Shown here in pieces: positions 9,871-19,358 of a stretch of 64,000 nucleotides of DNA. The translations under genes were made by a program, and so were the position numbers. Positions within the stretch are counted from its first letter, which is position 1, and the number at the start of each line of letters is the position of its first letter. Origin of the DNA: Odontocerum albicorne (Eukaryota; Arthropoda; Insecta; Trichoptera; Odontoceridae); the NCBI GenBank assembly GCA_949825065.1, contig OX463859.1:12972452-13036451 (forward strand), written 5' to 3'. Below the pieces are notes generated by a model. That model was given only the letters and a program-made list of their open reading frames with translations. It made no database searches and had not been told where the DNA came from.

Positions 9871-10845
9871 AACACGTTATATTACTGACTAGAAAATAGG
9901 AGATTTTTCAGTCGCTTCTTATATCAGTCGTTTTTTATACGAAGTACTCGTAGCTCTCTAAAAAGAAATATAAAAAAAGCGACAAGTTAAAATAAATAAC
10001 GCCATTAGCAATATACTCGTATATGTTCTCAAAGGAAGAATAATTTAATAAGATTTCCTTTTAAGAAAATATGTTTCAATATCACGACACATTTGACATA
10101 ATACATACAAGCCAAGGTTGCAGAAGACACTAGAACCAAAAGCAGTGTCTTGTTCTAATTTAACAGAACATGTCTGTCAGATAGAGGTCAAGGTAAAAAA
10201 AGTAAAAATTCATTAAATTATATCAATACCCTTTGATTTTACACATTATGAAACATTTTCCTACATGGTTTGGAAGTCTTCTTAAAACATAACAAGGATG
10301 GAACGAGTCTAACATTGGTTCGTAACTGATTCCAGAGTCTCACTGTATAAACTGTAAAGGATGACATAAAAAATGGACGCGGTGAACTGAGAAGCCTACA
10401 AACAATTACTGTTTAAGCACAAGTACATTTTCTATTGTTAACAACAACAGTTTTATTCAGTAAAACGGATAACCTTTCGTTAACATATACTCTTGAACTG
10501 TGAGTGTACCAAGAACAGGTTTCTTTAATTCCCCATGTAAACATTTTTTTTCATCAATTTTCATAAGATGACCGCCTGATTTAATTTGAGCAGCAGTTAT
10601 GTAAGACCTGACGTAAATTTTATGCTGCATGATTTTTTATAGCAGGCAACTACCGAGTATTTAAATTTAAAAAATGTTTCCACGCAATACTCATATCTGA
10701 CGTTCTGTGTCTGCATTTCGTAATGGGCATGCAATTTTCGTGTGCACATCATCGTGTTACCGTGTCAGTTCGAGTACTATGGTATACTTACATATATCAT
10801 CATCGTCATCAACATCATTATAATCATACCATGAGCTTAGCCCAA
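9871..10845. other. No gene; two TACTCGTA octamers
   Basis: AT-rich sequence without a gene. TACTCGTA occurs at 9945-9952 and 10014-10021, only 62 bases apart. Confidence 0.4.
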
Positions 10846-10849
10846 TAGT

Positions 10850-11190
10850 ACTTGAGGTACTTTATGGATGATGAGCCCATCGTGCATGTCGACACTATCA
10901 AAGACATTTATACATTTAAATTTGGTTCTCATTTTGAGATGACGTGTTTATCTGCCAATAAAGTTCTTGGATTTGTTATAAGAGTCTCTAGGTCATTTGG
11001 TGGAGATGCTGTTATGGAATTTATATATAATTGACTGGTTTACAGTAGATCGGAGTGTGGCTCAATCATAAAGAACTATAGTAGATAGGAATTCAGAACT
11101 CCCTGATAGTTGAGCGAGCCCATATGACACCTTTATTGCTAAGAGATAGATTTTACCCATGGCTCTATCCTTCATTTTTAATCGGTATAC
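10850..11190 (+). pseudogene. Jockey-type LINE RT relic
   Basis: Plus-strand reading contains VDTIKDI, a short frame slip, then KVLGFVIRVSRSFGG. This aligns with the intact ORF2 at 19359-22250, which has DNIKDLGV and KTLGFVMRISKSFEN at the same spacing. Further on, FYPWLYPSF (around 11150) matches the YPWLYPTQF stretch of that ORF. The relic is broken by stops and by a 30-bp insertion at 11048-11077. Confidence 0.65.
11048..11077. repeat. 30-bp exact duplicate of 7577-7606
   Basis: Thirty identical bases starting gatcggagtgtggctc and ending aaagaact. The insertion interrupts the LINE relic and is bordered on both sides by AGTAGAT-like words (11044-11050 and about 11080-11086). Confidence 0.7.
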
Positions 11191-11640
11191 TATTTATGCG
11201 TTAAAAGAGTCATATAACTGTTCACAAATATAAAAAATGCTAACGGGAAAAATATCGAGTCTCTTGTTGATTGAAAAACTTTTGTTTGAATGTACCTGAG
11301 AACTACTAATGCCACCGTGAATTAAAATTGTTTTCAATGTCGTATTCACGAAACGAGCAGTTAAGAACGTCACCACTCCTCGCACACGGAATTATGTTGT
11401 TGAATGAGTTTTCTGAAGTTGAAGGTAACAATTTTAGCAGCCACTACTTTTTTATCCTTACACTCAACTTATCTTACGCAACTACAATATAATACGTCTA
11501 TGTATATCACGGCACACTTCTTTCCCTTCTGCTAAATTCATACACTTCAATCTTTTTTTTACTTATTCAGAATTTGATTAATTTGAACTAGACACATTTT
11601 CGCCTTATATACTTACCTTGAGTTATCTTTTTTTAACTGT
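11191..11640. other. No clear feature
   Basis: Decayed continuation of the LINE relic is possible to about 11300; 11440-11470 faintly resembles family E (ttacactcaact). Nothing else was recognised. Confidence 0.3.
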
Positions 11641-11644
11641 TGAA

Positions 11645-11735
11645 GACTTTTTTGTAACCCCTCTGATGATGAGGGGAAAACCTCGAAACCGGTAAGGTTA
11701 TACCGTTATGTTAAGTGGAAAAAACTAAGTTGTCT
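11645..11735 (+). repeat. Penelope-like tail with CTGATGA...GAAAC core
   Basis: CCCCTCTGATGATGAGGGG is a perfect short hairpin; it is followed by aaaacctcGAAACC and then ggttataccgttatg. CTGATGA, a short stem and GAAA is the order of conserved blocks in hammerhead ribozymes, which are known from Penelope-like elements. The third stem does not pair cleanly, so ribozyme identity is unproven. Confidence 0.45.
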
Positions 11736-11824
11736 TTAAAAAAAAATTGTTCAATTCTATAATACTCGTACATAAATATTTCCCCAGTTCCTTTTTATTT
11801 ATTTATTTAGATACTTCATTGTAA

Positions 11825-11910
11825 AATATACAAGTAGCGAGTTTATTACCATTAAAAAATCTCTTTCAACCAATCAGACTAGATGTTTGCAGATTAGTGT
11901 AAATTTTTGG
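11825..11910 (-). mobile_element. SINE-A tail fragment
   Basis: Minus-strand tail words gcgagtttattaccatt and aatctctttcaaccaatc. Confidence 0.5.
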
Positions 11911-11965
11911 GTGAACGGTTACAACGTTATTTAAAAAAAACTTTTAAATATTTAAAAACAAAATA

Positions 11966-12770
11966 TGTTAGCGAATGTCACCAATGAGTGGAAAATGAGA
12001 AGAAATATATGAAAGAACGGTAAAACAAAATATATATGGTAAGCAAATGTCACCAATGAGTTGAAAACGAGAAGAAATGTAGGAAAGGACGGTAACACAA
12101 AATATATAAGCAAATGTCACCAATGAGTTGAAAATGAGAAGAAATATAGGAAAGGACGGTAACACAAAATATATAAGCAAATGTCACCAATGAGTTGAAA
12201 ATGAGAAGAAATATAGGAAAGGACGGTAACACAAAATATATAAGCAAATGTCACCCCAATGAGTTGAAAATGTGAAGAAATATAGGAAAGGACGGTAAAA
12301 CAAAATATATAAGCAAATATCGCCCCCATGAGTTGAAAATGTGAAGAAATATAGGAAAGGACTCTAAAACAAAATATATAAGCAAATGTCACCCCAATGA
12401 GTTGAAAATGTGAAGAAATATAGGAAAGGACTGTAAAACAAAATATATAAGCAAATGTTACCCCAATGAGTTGAAAATGTGAAGAAATATAGGAAAGGAC
12501 GGTAAAACAAAATATATAAGCAAATGTCACCCTAATGAGTTGAAAATGTGAAGAAATATAGGAAAGGACGGTAAAACAAAATATATAAGCAAATGTCACC
12601 CCAATGAGTTGAAAATGTGAAGAAATATAGGAAAGGACGGTAAAACAAAATATATAAGCAAATGTCACCCTAATGAGTTGAAAATGTGAAGAAATATAGG
12701 AAAGGACGGTAAAACAAAATATATAAGCAAATGTCACCAATGAGGGAAAAATTAGAAGAAATTTAATAAA
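11966..12770 (-). repeat. 67/69-bp tandem satellite, about 12 copies
   Basis: Units contain agcaaatgtcacc, aatgagttgaaaatg, gaagaaatatagg and aaaggacggtaa. The first units (to about 12245) are 67 bp and have CACCAATG; later ones are 69 bp and have CACCCCAATG or CACCCTAATG plus ATGTGAAG instead of ATGAGAAG. The minus strand has no stop in the 69-bp series, giving a 246-codon artefactual frame rich in Phe and Ser. Boundaries are approximate. Confidence 0.9.
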
Positions 12771-13466
12771 GGACGAAAAAATAGGATTAATGGAGTCATC
12801 TAACATTTCGTATTTGATGATCTTGTATGATCCGACATATCTTTTTATTTTATTCATATGTTTTTATCATGCAATCGCATTGATCTACTATATCTACGCA
12901 AAGCTGTTAGCAATTTAATTGATAGTTCATATACATTGTGAGATTAAATTTTACGTCCTTCCGATGCCATAAGGAGTAAGCTAATTCATTCCAAGTATTC
13001 CCGAACCAAGTACATGCAATCGAGCTTCATATTATATGGATAAAGTAAGGTCGAAAAGTTTCTGAAACAAATGAAAAAAACAAATGAAAAAAACACATGA
13101 AACAAATAAAACAAATGAAAGAATAAAACAAAACAAAATTCAGTAGTTAATATTTTTTATAACGATGGGCTAATTTTCAATAACAGTTGAAAATATGTTC
13201 TGAAGTTTTGTTCTAAAAATGGCGTATCGCTGCGGGGAAAATTACTTTGTTGATTTAATTTTTTTCATGCATATTGGACTTCGCAAAAAATTCCACACGT
13301 CCACTTTTAAATAATTGGTAGATTGTTATTTTAATTCTGATCTACGAGTAGTTGAAAAGTATATTAGTTGATTAATCTTTCATCTTGCTATTAAAAAAAA
13401 ACTTATAAATACTAAACACTAAAAGTAACTAAAAAAAGAAACGACAGATAAAAGATCTTTTGGTGC
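12771..13466. other. No recognisable feature
   Basis: AT-rich, with an A-rich simple-sequence stretch (caaatgaaaaaaac repeated) at about 13065-13135. TACGAGTA lies at 13343-13350. Confidence 0.4.
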
Positions 13467-13467
13467 T

Positions 13468-13535
13468 ATGAGCCGAAGAAACTTATGCTCGCCAATTTGT
13501 TATGAGCCGAAGAAACTTATGCTCGCCAATTTGTT
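13468..13535. repeat. 34-bp direct duplication (2 copies)
   Basis: Two adjacent copies beginning atgagccgaagaaactt and ending gccaatttgtt, identical to each other, so a recent event. Confidence 0.8.
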
Positions 13536-14280
13536 AAGAATATTTTCTAACGATTGTAAACTAGAAACGATTTGTGGATCACGTCATAAATTTGCTTTTT
13601 ATTTCCATGATCTTTTGGCAAAGTATATAGTAAATACTTAACGAAAAATTTGACCTCAGCTTTCTCAATACAACAATTTATAGCAATCGACGCTAGCTTT
13701 TTATGGTCATAAACTAATTTGAGAGGATAGACCTTTATAAATATCATAGAGAAACTCTTGGTCCACGATCCTACCAAGTATGATAGTTTCCTGGATTATA
13801 CGTGTTTAGATAAACTTAGCGCACTTAATATCAACTTCGTTTTAAGATATTTGGCGTATTAACTGCTTCTCATGTACGAGTACAAAATTGACAGAATTGA
13901 GAGCATTTTACTTTGCAAATGGGGTGACTTAACAAAATTTATGTTTTTTACAGTCCCATGAAATATAATTTTTTTGAGTTTTTTGAAAGACAACTTTGCC
14001 GCTATACAAGAATGCATAAACTATTTTTATGATTAGTTTCTTAGAATATTTTCTCAAATTAGTGAAGTTTTAACGCAATTCACATTAATTGGATATAATT
14101 TTTTTTAATAAATATTGAAATTTAAAAATATTTTTTTTTATAAGAATATATGTGACCAAGACAAAGGTATTCATATACTTGGAGGAAAAAAATGCCTACG
14201 TAATTTAACAGGGGTAGCAAAGCGTGGGGTTCGAACCGTAGATTTTAATTTATTCGTTATTTGTTTATCTTATTAAGCAT
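13536..14280. other. No gene; possible SINE-C end
   Basis: AT-rich. Bases 14175-14245 (gtagcaaagcgtgggg then ttcgaaccgtag) resemble the B-box side of a SINE-C head on the minus strand. TACGAGTA lies at 13875-13882. Confidence 0.35.
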
Positions 14281-14495
14281 ACACGATGACCTTCGTGACC
14301 TAGTTAGTAAGACACATGTCCTCTGACCCGGAGGTTGTGAGTTGAATTCGCACTAGAACCCATATTAAAAACAAAGGTTTTAAGCCTGGTTTTTACTAAA
14401 GGCTTTCATAAACATATTTCTGGTCGGTTGGAAGAAGTTACCACATGGCAGTAATCCCACAGGGTTGTGCTGTGTACAATGAAATTGTTACACAT
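14281..14495 (+). mobile_element. SINE-A copy
   Basis: Head with GTGACCTAGTTAGTAAGAC and a decayed B box (gagttgaattcgc), body aagcctggtttttac, tail ggtcggttggaagaag, then ccacatggcagtaat and cagggttgtgctg. Its downstream sequence (gttataactgccagac at about 14512) recurs at 16845, left of the piggyBac insertion. Confidence 0.7.
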
Positions 14496-14819
14496 GATTC
14501 GTTCTTGCACTGTTATAACTGCCAGACTTTTAGCTCTCTATAAAATTTTCCGATGAATTTGAAAATTTTAAGTACAGGTTTAACCCAATTAGACATAACG
14601 TTTAAAGAGAAACATGCATTAATAAGAAATAAATGTTAACAAATAAGAAATATTTGTAAAGCAGACATAAATTATTCATATTATTAAGAAAACTCACTTG
14701 CTTTCTTTAAAACCGTTTTCTGAGGTATTGAAGATGTCAATACCCGAGACTTCATTCAAAAGAGAGACAGCTTTCAAAACAAAGAAATAAGAGTAAGTAA
14801 GTTATGTAATCCTACTTAT
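14496..14819. other. No recognisable feature
   Basis: Short downstream extension of SINE-A type sequence to about 14530, then AT-rich sequence without a signal. Confidence 0.35.
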
Positions 14820-14821
14820 TG

Positions 14822-15225
14822 CTAGTCTAAAAGATTAATATTTCTGTATCTCAAATAGTTGTCAGAAAAATTATATATTTTTTTAAATATGTTAGTTGAA
14901 TGGAATAAGAGTCTCTCAAATCTCTCCTCACTCTTAGAAGGTAGGACCCTAACGTATCTAGAATAAACTTTATAGAAAAGAGTCACAGGTAGAAACTGCA
15001 ACCACGTGAGATCTAAAAAAAAATGGACTTTCTCTACCATTTGAGAGTAATGAATCTTCCGCGGGCTCCATATCAATATTACACGTTTTAACTTGCTACG
15101 TACCAGGGCATTGAATGTGGATTTGAGTGCCATTCCTCGTCAATAACTTAGAGACTCTTATTACAAAACCTAATACTCTATTAGCAGATTCATTCAGTTC
15201 CTCTACGTGAACATATGATTCTAGC
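14822..15225 (-). pseudogene. Jockey-type LINE RT relic
   Basis: The minus strand encodes VLGFVIRVSK (about 15150-15180), then FNALVRSKLK, IWSP and SQMVEKV. These match LGFVMRISKS, FNSLIRSKLES, IWSPVGAQNSLMVEKVQ in the intact ORF2 at 19359-22250. A 103-codon frame remains open at 14822-15133, but its last half no longer resembles the family. Confidence 0.7.
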
Positions 15226-15374
15226 GCGTTACCATGCGGCCATGTACCACATTTTATTCAACACAATCCGATAGATTTATTGCTGTTTGGGTAATCCCCT
15301 TTCATTATACTCGAAAGTAATAAAAGGCCTTGATGTGAAAAACTAGACCGATAAATGTATGTGTCATCATTCTA

Positions 15375-15460
15375 TCTGAAATCGAACCTGCACTCCTGGT
15401 GGAAGGTGAACCTGTACTCTTGGGGGAAGTCAGGCGTTTTAGCTCTTGAGTTAATTGAGA
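15375..15460 (-). mobile_element. SINE-A head fragment
   Basis: Minus-strand B box (ctgaaatcgaacctgcac) followed by a small internal repeat (gaacctgcactcctgg / gaacctgtactcttgg) and an A-box region (gcgttttagctcttgag). Bases 15205-15245 (gcgttaccatgcggcc) separately look like a SINE-C head. Confidence 0.45.
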
Positions 15461-15954
15461 ATGGACGATTTAACTCATAACTACTTTTATTACTTCTCAA
15501 AGAATCTTAAGAATATATTTAAACTGAATAAAAACGCGATGGAAAAGTCATGAAATCGAAATTTAAAACTCAGATAACTAACGAAAGAAAATTCGTTAGC
15601 CCACTTGACATTTCCATTATGTTCAAGCCTTTGATCTAACATAGATCTTGTACTTTGATACCTCTCATATGGTGACGTCGTACAAGTACTATTTCCCGTA
15701 ATTAGAAGCATATTGATTTGTCACTTGTTGCGTTAGCAAAAACGTCATTGGAATCAACAAATTCACGCTAGAAGGAAAAATATTTTTAGCTAGTGTTCTA
15801 CTCAATACACGGAAGGAGTTAATCATGTATTTTTGTTAACTGTTTTTGATTTGATCGGCATAAAATTTTCAGATAGCGTTAAAACGATTAATAAGAGTGT
15901 TAAACCTAATGAACAATTATATATACAATAGTAGAATGTAGTTAAAAGTCGAAG
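15461..15954. other. No recognisable feature
   Basis: AT-rich; a 73-codon minus-strand frame at 15490-15711 has no recognisable content. Confidence 0.4.
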
Positions 15955-16600
15955 TTAAATTGATTAAATTAATATGTATGAGTATCGAACCTTAATAGTG
16001 TTCACTTTGTACTGTCATATTAATTGATTAAATTAATATGTACGAGTATCGAACCTTAATAGTGTTCACTTTGTAGTGTCATATTAATTGATTAAATTAA
16101 TATGTAGAAGTATCGAACCTTAATAGTGTTCACTTTGTAGTGTCATATTAATTGATTAAATTAATATTATATGTACAAGTATCGAACCTTAATAGTGTTT
16201 ACTTTGTAGTGTCATATTAATTGATATGTAGAAGTATCGAACCTTAATAGTGTTCACTTTGTAGTGTCATAATAATTGATTAAATTAATATGTAGAAGTA
16301 TCGAACCTTAATAGTGTTCACTTTGTAGTGTCATATTAATTGATTAAATTAATATGTACGAGTATCGAACCTTAATAGTGTTCACTTTGTAGTGTCATAT
16401 TAATTGATTAAATTAATATGTACGAGTATCGAACCTTAATAGTGTTCACTTTGTAGTGTCATATTAATTGATAAAATGAATATGTACGAGTATCGATCCT
16501 TAATAATGTTCACTTTGTAGTTTCATATTAATTGATTAAATAAATATGTACGAGTATCGAACCTTAATAGTGTTCACTTTGTAGTGTCATATTAATTTTA
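15955..16600 (+). repeat. 64-bp tandem satellite, 10 copies
   Basis: Units contain attgattaaattaatatg, then a variable octamer and gtatcgaacc, aatagtgttcactttgtag and tgtcatatta. Nearly all spacings are 64 bp; one unit has a 5-bp insertion and one a 10-bp deletion. The variable octamer is TACGAGTA in five units, TAGAAGTA in three, TATGAGTA in one and TACAAGTA in one. Confidence 0.9.
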
Positions 16601-16699
16601 TTAAACAATGTTTTGTTTAGTTAAATATTATTTTCCTTTGTATGAATTACTGAACTCTGTGAAAAGAGTAAAGGAGCACTTAAAATGTTTAAATAAAAA

Positions 16700-16871
16700 A
16701 TATTTTCAGTCTGGTTTTCATTTAAGGTCTCATAAATATCTTTCTGCATGGTTGGAGAAGATCGTAATATGGGAATAATTCTACAAGGTTGTACTACGAG
16801 TATATGGTATACACATAAAATGTAATACATGATTTGTTCGAGCGCTGTTATAACTGCCAGACGTGATGAGT
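16700..16871 (+). mobile_element. SINE-A body and tail, piggyBac insertion flank
   Basis: Body tcagtctggttttcat and tail gcatggttggagaagatc, then acaaggttgtac and a TACGAGTA octamer (16795-16802). The copy has no head. It ends at the TTAA used by the piggyBac element. Confidence 0.6.
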
Positions 16872-16875
16872 TTAA

Positions 16876-16890
16876 CTCTTTCACTGCTGA
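16876..16890 (-). repeat. piggyBac terminal inverted repeat (3' end)
   Basis: CTCTTTCACTGCTGA next to TTAA. It is the 3' end relative to the transposase. Confidence 0.8.
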
Positions 16891-17461
16891 GATAATTTCT
16901 ATGAGAGCCGATGAGTGCGCAATATAGTTGCATCCCGTGATATTTTCACGGAAGTAAAACAAATTTTACATTTAAGAAAATATATATTCATAAATATAGA
17001 ATTTGTTTATATATATCATTTATACATCGTCCCCTTTTACACCGGTTCAAAAATTGTTGGCTAGGTATTTAAAATTCATTCAGTATAGTTTCGAGGCCAT
17101 GCTGTAAAGGTGGGGCTACACATGTAAAAAATATTCTCAAATAAATTAAAAAATTTCAATTATTTTTTTGTCCTTTTTCAAATGTGTTTATTTTTATGCT
17201 ATTTTTATTTTGCCCATTGGTAATTCGGCGCAAAATGAGATACCCAGTCTTTCTTTATTTTTATCAAACGTACTTGAGTGACTTTTTTGTGTGATAAGAG
17301 TGATGTCGGTATTTCGACGCATACCGTAATGGTATTTGAATGGAGGTTTTTATGACATTTTTCGAACAACATTATATTACAAAAAAAAACAATATTTTAT
17401 AAAAACTAACAGAAAAATATACTTACTAATTAGGTGTACACAATATTTTTTTTTAAATAAT

Positions 17462-19101
17462 TTAATATTTGTGGTAAAGTTGGAAACAATGATCCAAACA
17501 AAGACCAGGTTGTGTGGGGCAATCTGGACAAAAGAATAATGAAGCATTTCTTTTCTTAGCTGTATCCCAGCATTGCCTACATCTGCGTCTTTTGATTTTA
17601 TTATCAGTGTCTTTTTCACAAAACTTCGGCAGATGTATCTTGGTTTTCGATTGTACTGTTTGTCTCGGAATTGATGATGGAGGTGGACCTAGTAATTTTT
17701 TGATTATAAATAGCCTGAAATCATACAACGGCATTTTCTGTGAATTGTCTGCATTGTATAAATGCCAAGAATTCAATAACATCGTCTGGAATAGATGAAT
17801 GGCCAACTTTTTGTACCAACGTAATGTTTTCCTTTTGCATGGCTAGTAAGCTAACATCTGGTCATGATAGTCTATACCACCCATATGATTGTTGTAATTT
17901 ATTACCATATTTGGTTTGGTGACCACTTGACCATGTCGGTTTTTACTATCAGACAGCTCCCCATCAAATTCAGAAGAAATCATAAAGACTTCTCGGCGGT
18001 CTTTCCATTTGGTAACACATATACCATTTTCTGTGTATTGACTCACACTTTCTCCTTTCTTTAGTTTTTTATTTATAACATCGATCGGGTTTTCTTTTCT
18101 ATTTGCTCGTAGTGTTCCTGTGACATATGTGTTTTGGTTCAAAAAATTTTTTGTAAGAGGAACGCTGTTATAGAAATTATCCATGTAAACTGAATATCCG
18201 GCTCCCGTCTTCCCCTCTAGCAATTTCTGAACGACTTTATTAGTGTGGCCTTTGCCACCTAACTCTTCATCTGATGATCCACTATATACAATTATTTTTA
18301 CGGCCAATCCACTTGATTCCCCTAACATGTAAAGTTTTATACCATACTTGGCCTTTTTGCCTTTTATATATTGGCGAAAAATCAATCGGCCTCTCCAAAG
18401 AACCAATGATTCATCTATCGATAGTTGTCTGTGTGGATCATAAATTACTTCCATCCTTCGATTGAAAAAATCAATCAATGCCCTGACTTTTGCCAAGCTC
18501 GACAGATCTTCTTCATTATTGTTAAAATGAAGTGCCCGTAAGATGAGCAAAAATCTATCTCTTGACATGAATTGTGAAAATGCCGGTAAATTGAATAGGT
18601 AGTCCGTATTCCAGTAGTCACTCAACCGGTTCAAACGTATTGTTCCGGTGTGTAGTAGTAAACCCAGCCACACCCTCATTTCGTCTTTAGTGACATTTTT
18701 CCATCGCGTGATTCTGCTTGTATCACCTTCTGATTTCGACAATACTTCAACAGCATACAAATTAGTTTGGGTTGTCACAAGATTGTACAAATCTTCATTG
18801 AAAATCAAATCAAAATAATCTATTGGTTCTTTACTTGACATCTCAATTTTCAACCCGGGTATTTTTGAAAATGGTATAGAGGCTGGTTGTTTTTTTATAT
18901 TCGACCATTGCGTAGAGCTAACATCTGGTGTTCTAGATGTCTGGAAACAGTTTGAATTTGAATATTGTCATCATTTTCAATATTTGACTCAAATTCAGAA
19001 TCGTCCTTGATGATGGTGAATTCCTCATCAATAACGTCACTAAATGAATCATCCATATCATCCTCAATCTTTTGTCTTTTAGAGCTCGATGGGCGATCCA
19101 T
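17462..19101 (-). pseudogene. piggyBac transposase (frameshift plus in-frame stop)
   Basis: ATG at 19101 opens an acidic 68-codon N-terminal part. A single-base frameshift near 18890 (just before SNIKKQPASIPFS) joins it to the catalytic part. Counting from the TTG at 18853, the catalytic aspartates are D147 (in LSIDESLVLWRGR), D225 (in VYMDNFYNS), and D328 and D331 (in GGIDYHDQM), so the whole piggyBac DDD set is kept. A lone TAG at 17843-17845 then interrupts the frame after QMLAY; the same frame continues through CKRKTLRWYKK to a C-terminal Cys-rich segment with CRQCW, FFCPDCP, LCLDHCF, the zinc-binding domain that recognises transposon ends. Only two lesions are visible, so inactivation looks fairly recent. 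Confidence 0.85.
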
Positions 19102-19358
19102 TTTTCAAGGTAAACGTATTTTTTTTCGTAAAATCAAAAAGGAAACTTATATGATTTTTATTTATTTATTTATTTATTTATTTATTTTTTCAAAACAGGC
19201 TTAGCCCAATTACATTGAAAAATACAAGACATTGAAAAAGAAGAAAAATTACAGGGAATTTTTTTTTTTTTTTTTAAATTATATAAAGTAAAAAATAATG
19301 CATATGTATCCAAACGAGTATTTACACACAAACGTATGTTACATATATATTCAGTCAC

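Noticed and set aside
12117..12857. 246-codon minus-strand frame with hydrophobic repeats resembling membrane segments
   Set aside because: Translation of the 67/69-bp satellite; the neighbouring frames are open as well.
17514..17922. Plus-strand open frames of 60-94 codons around the piggyBac gene
   Set aside because: Shadows of the minus-strand transposase, which has clear catalytic motifs.
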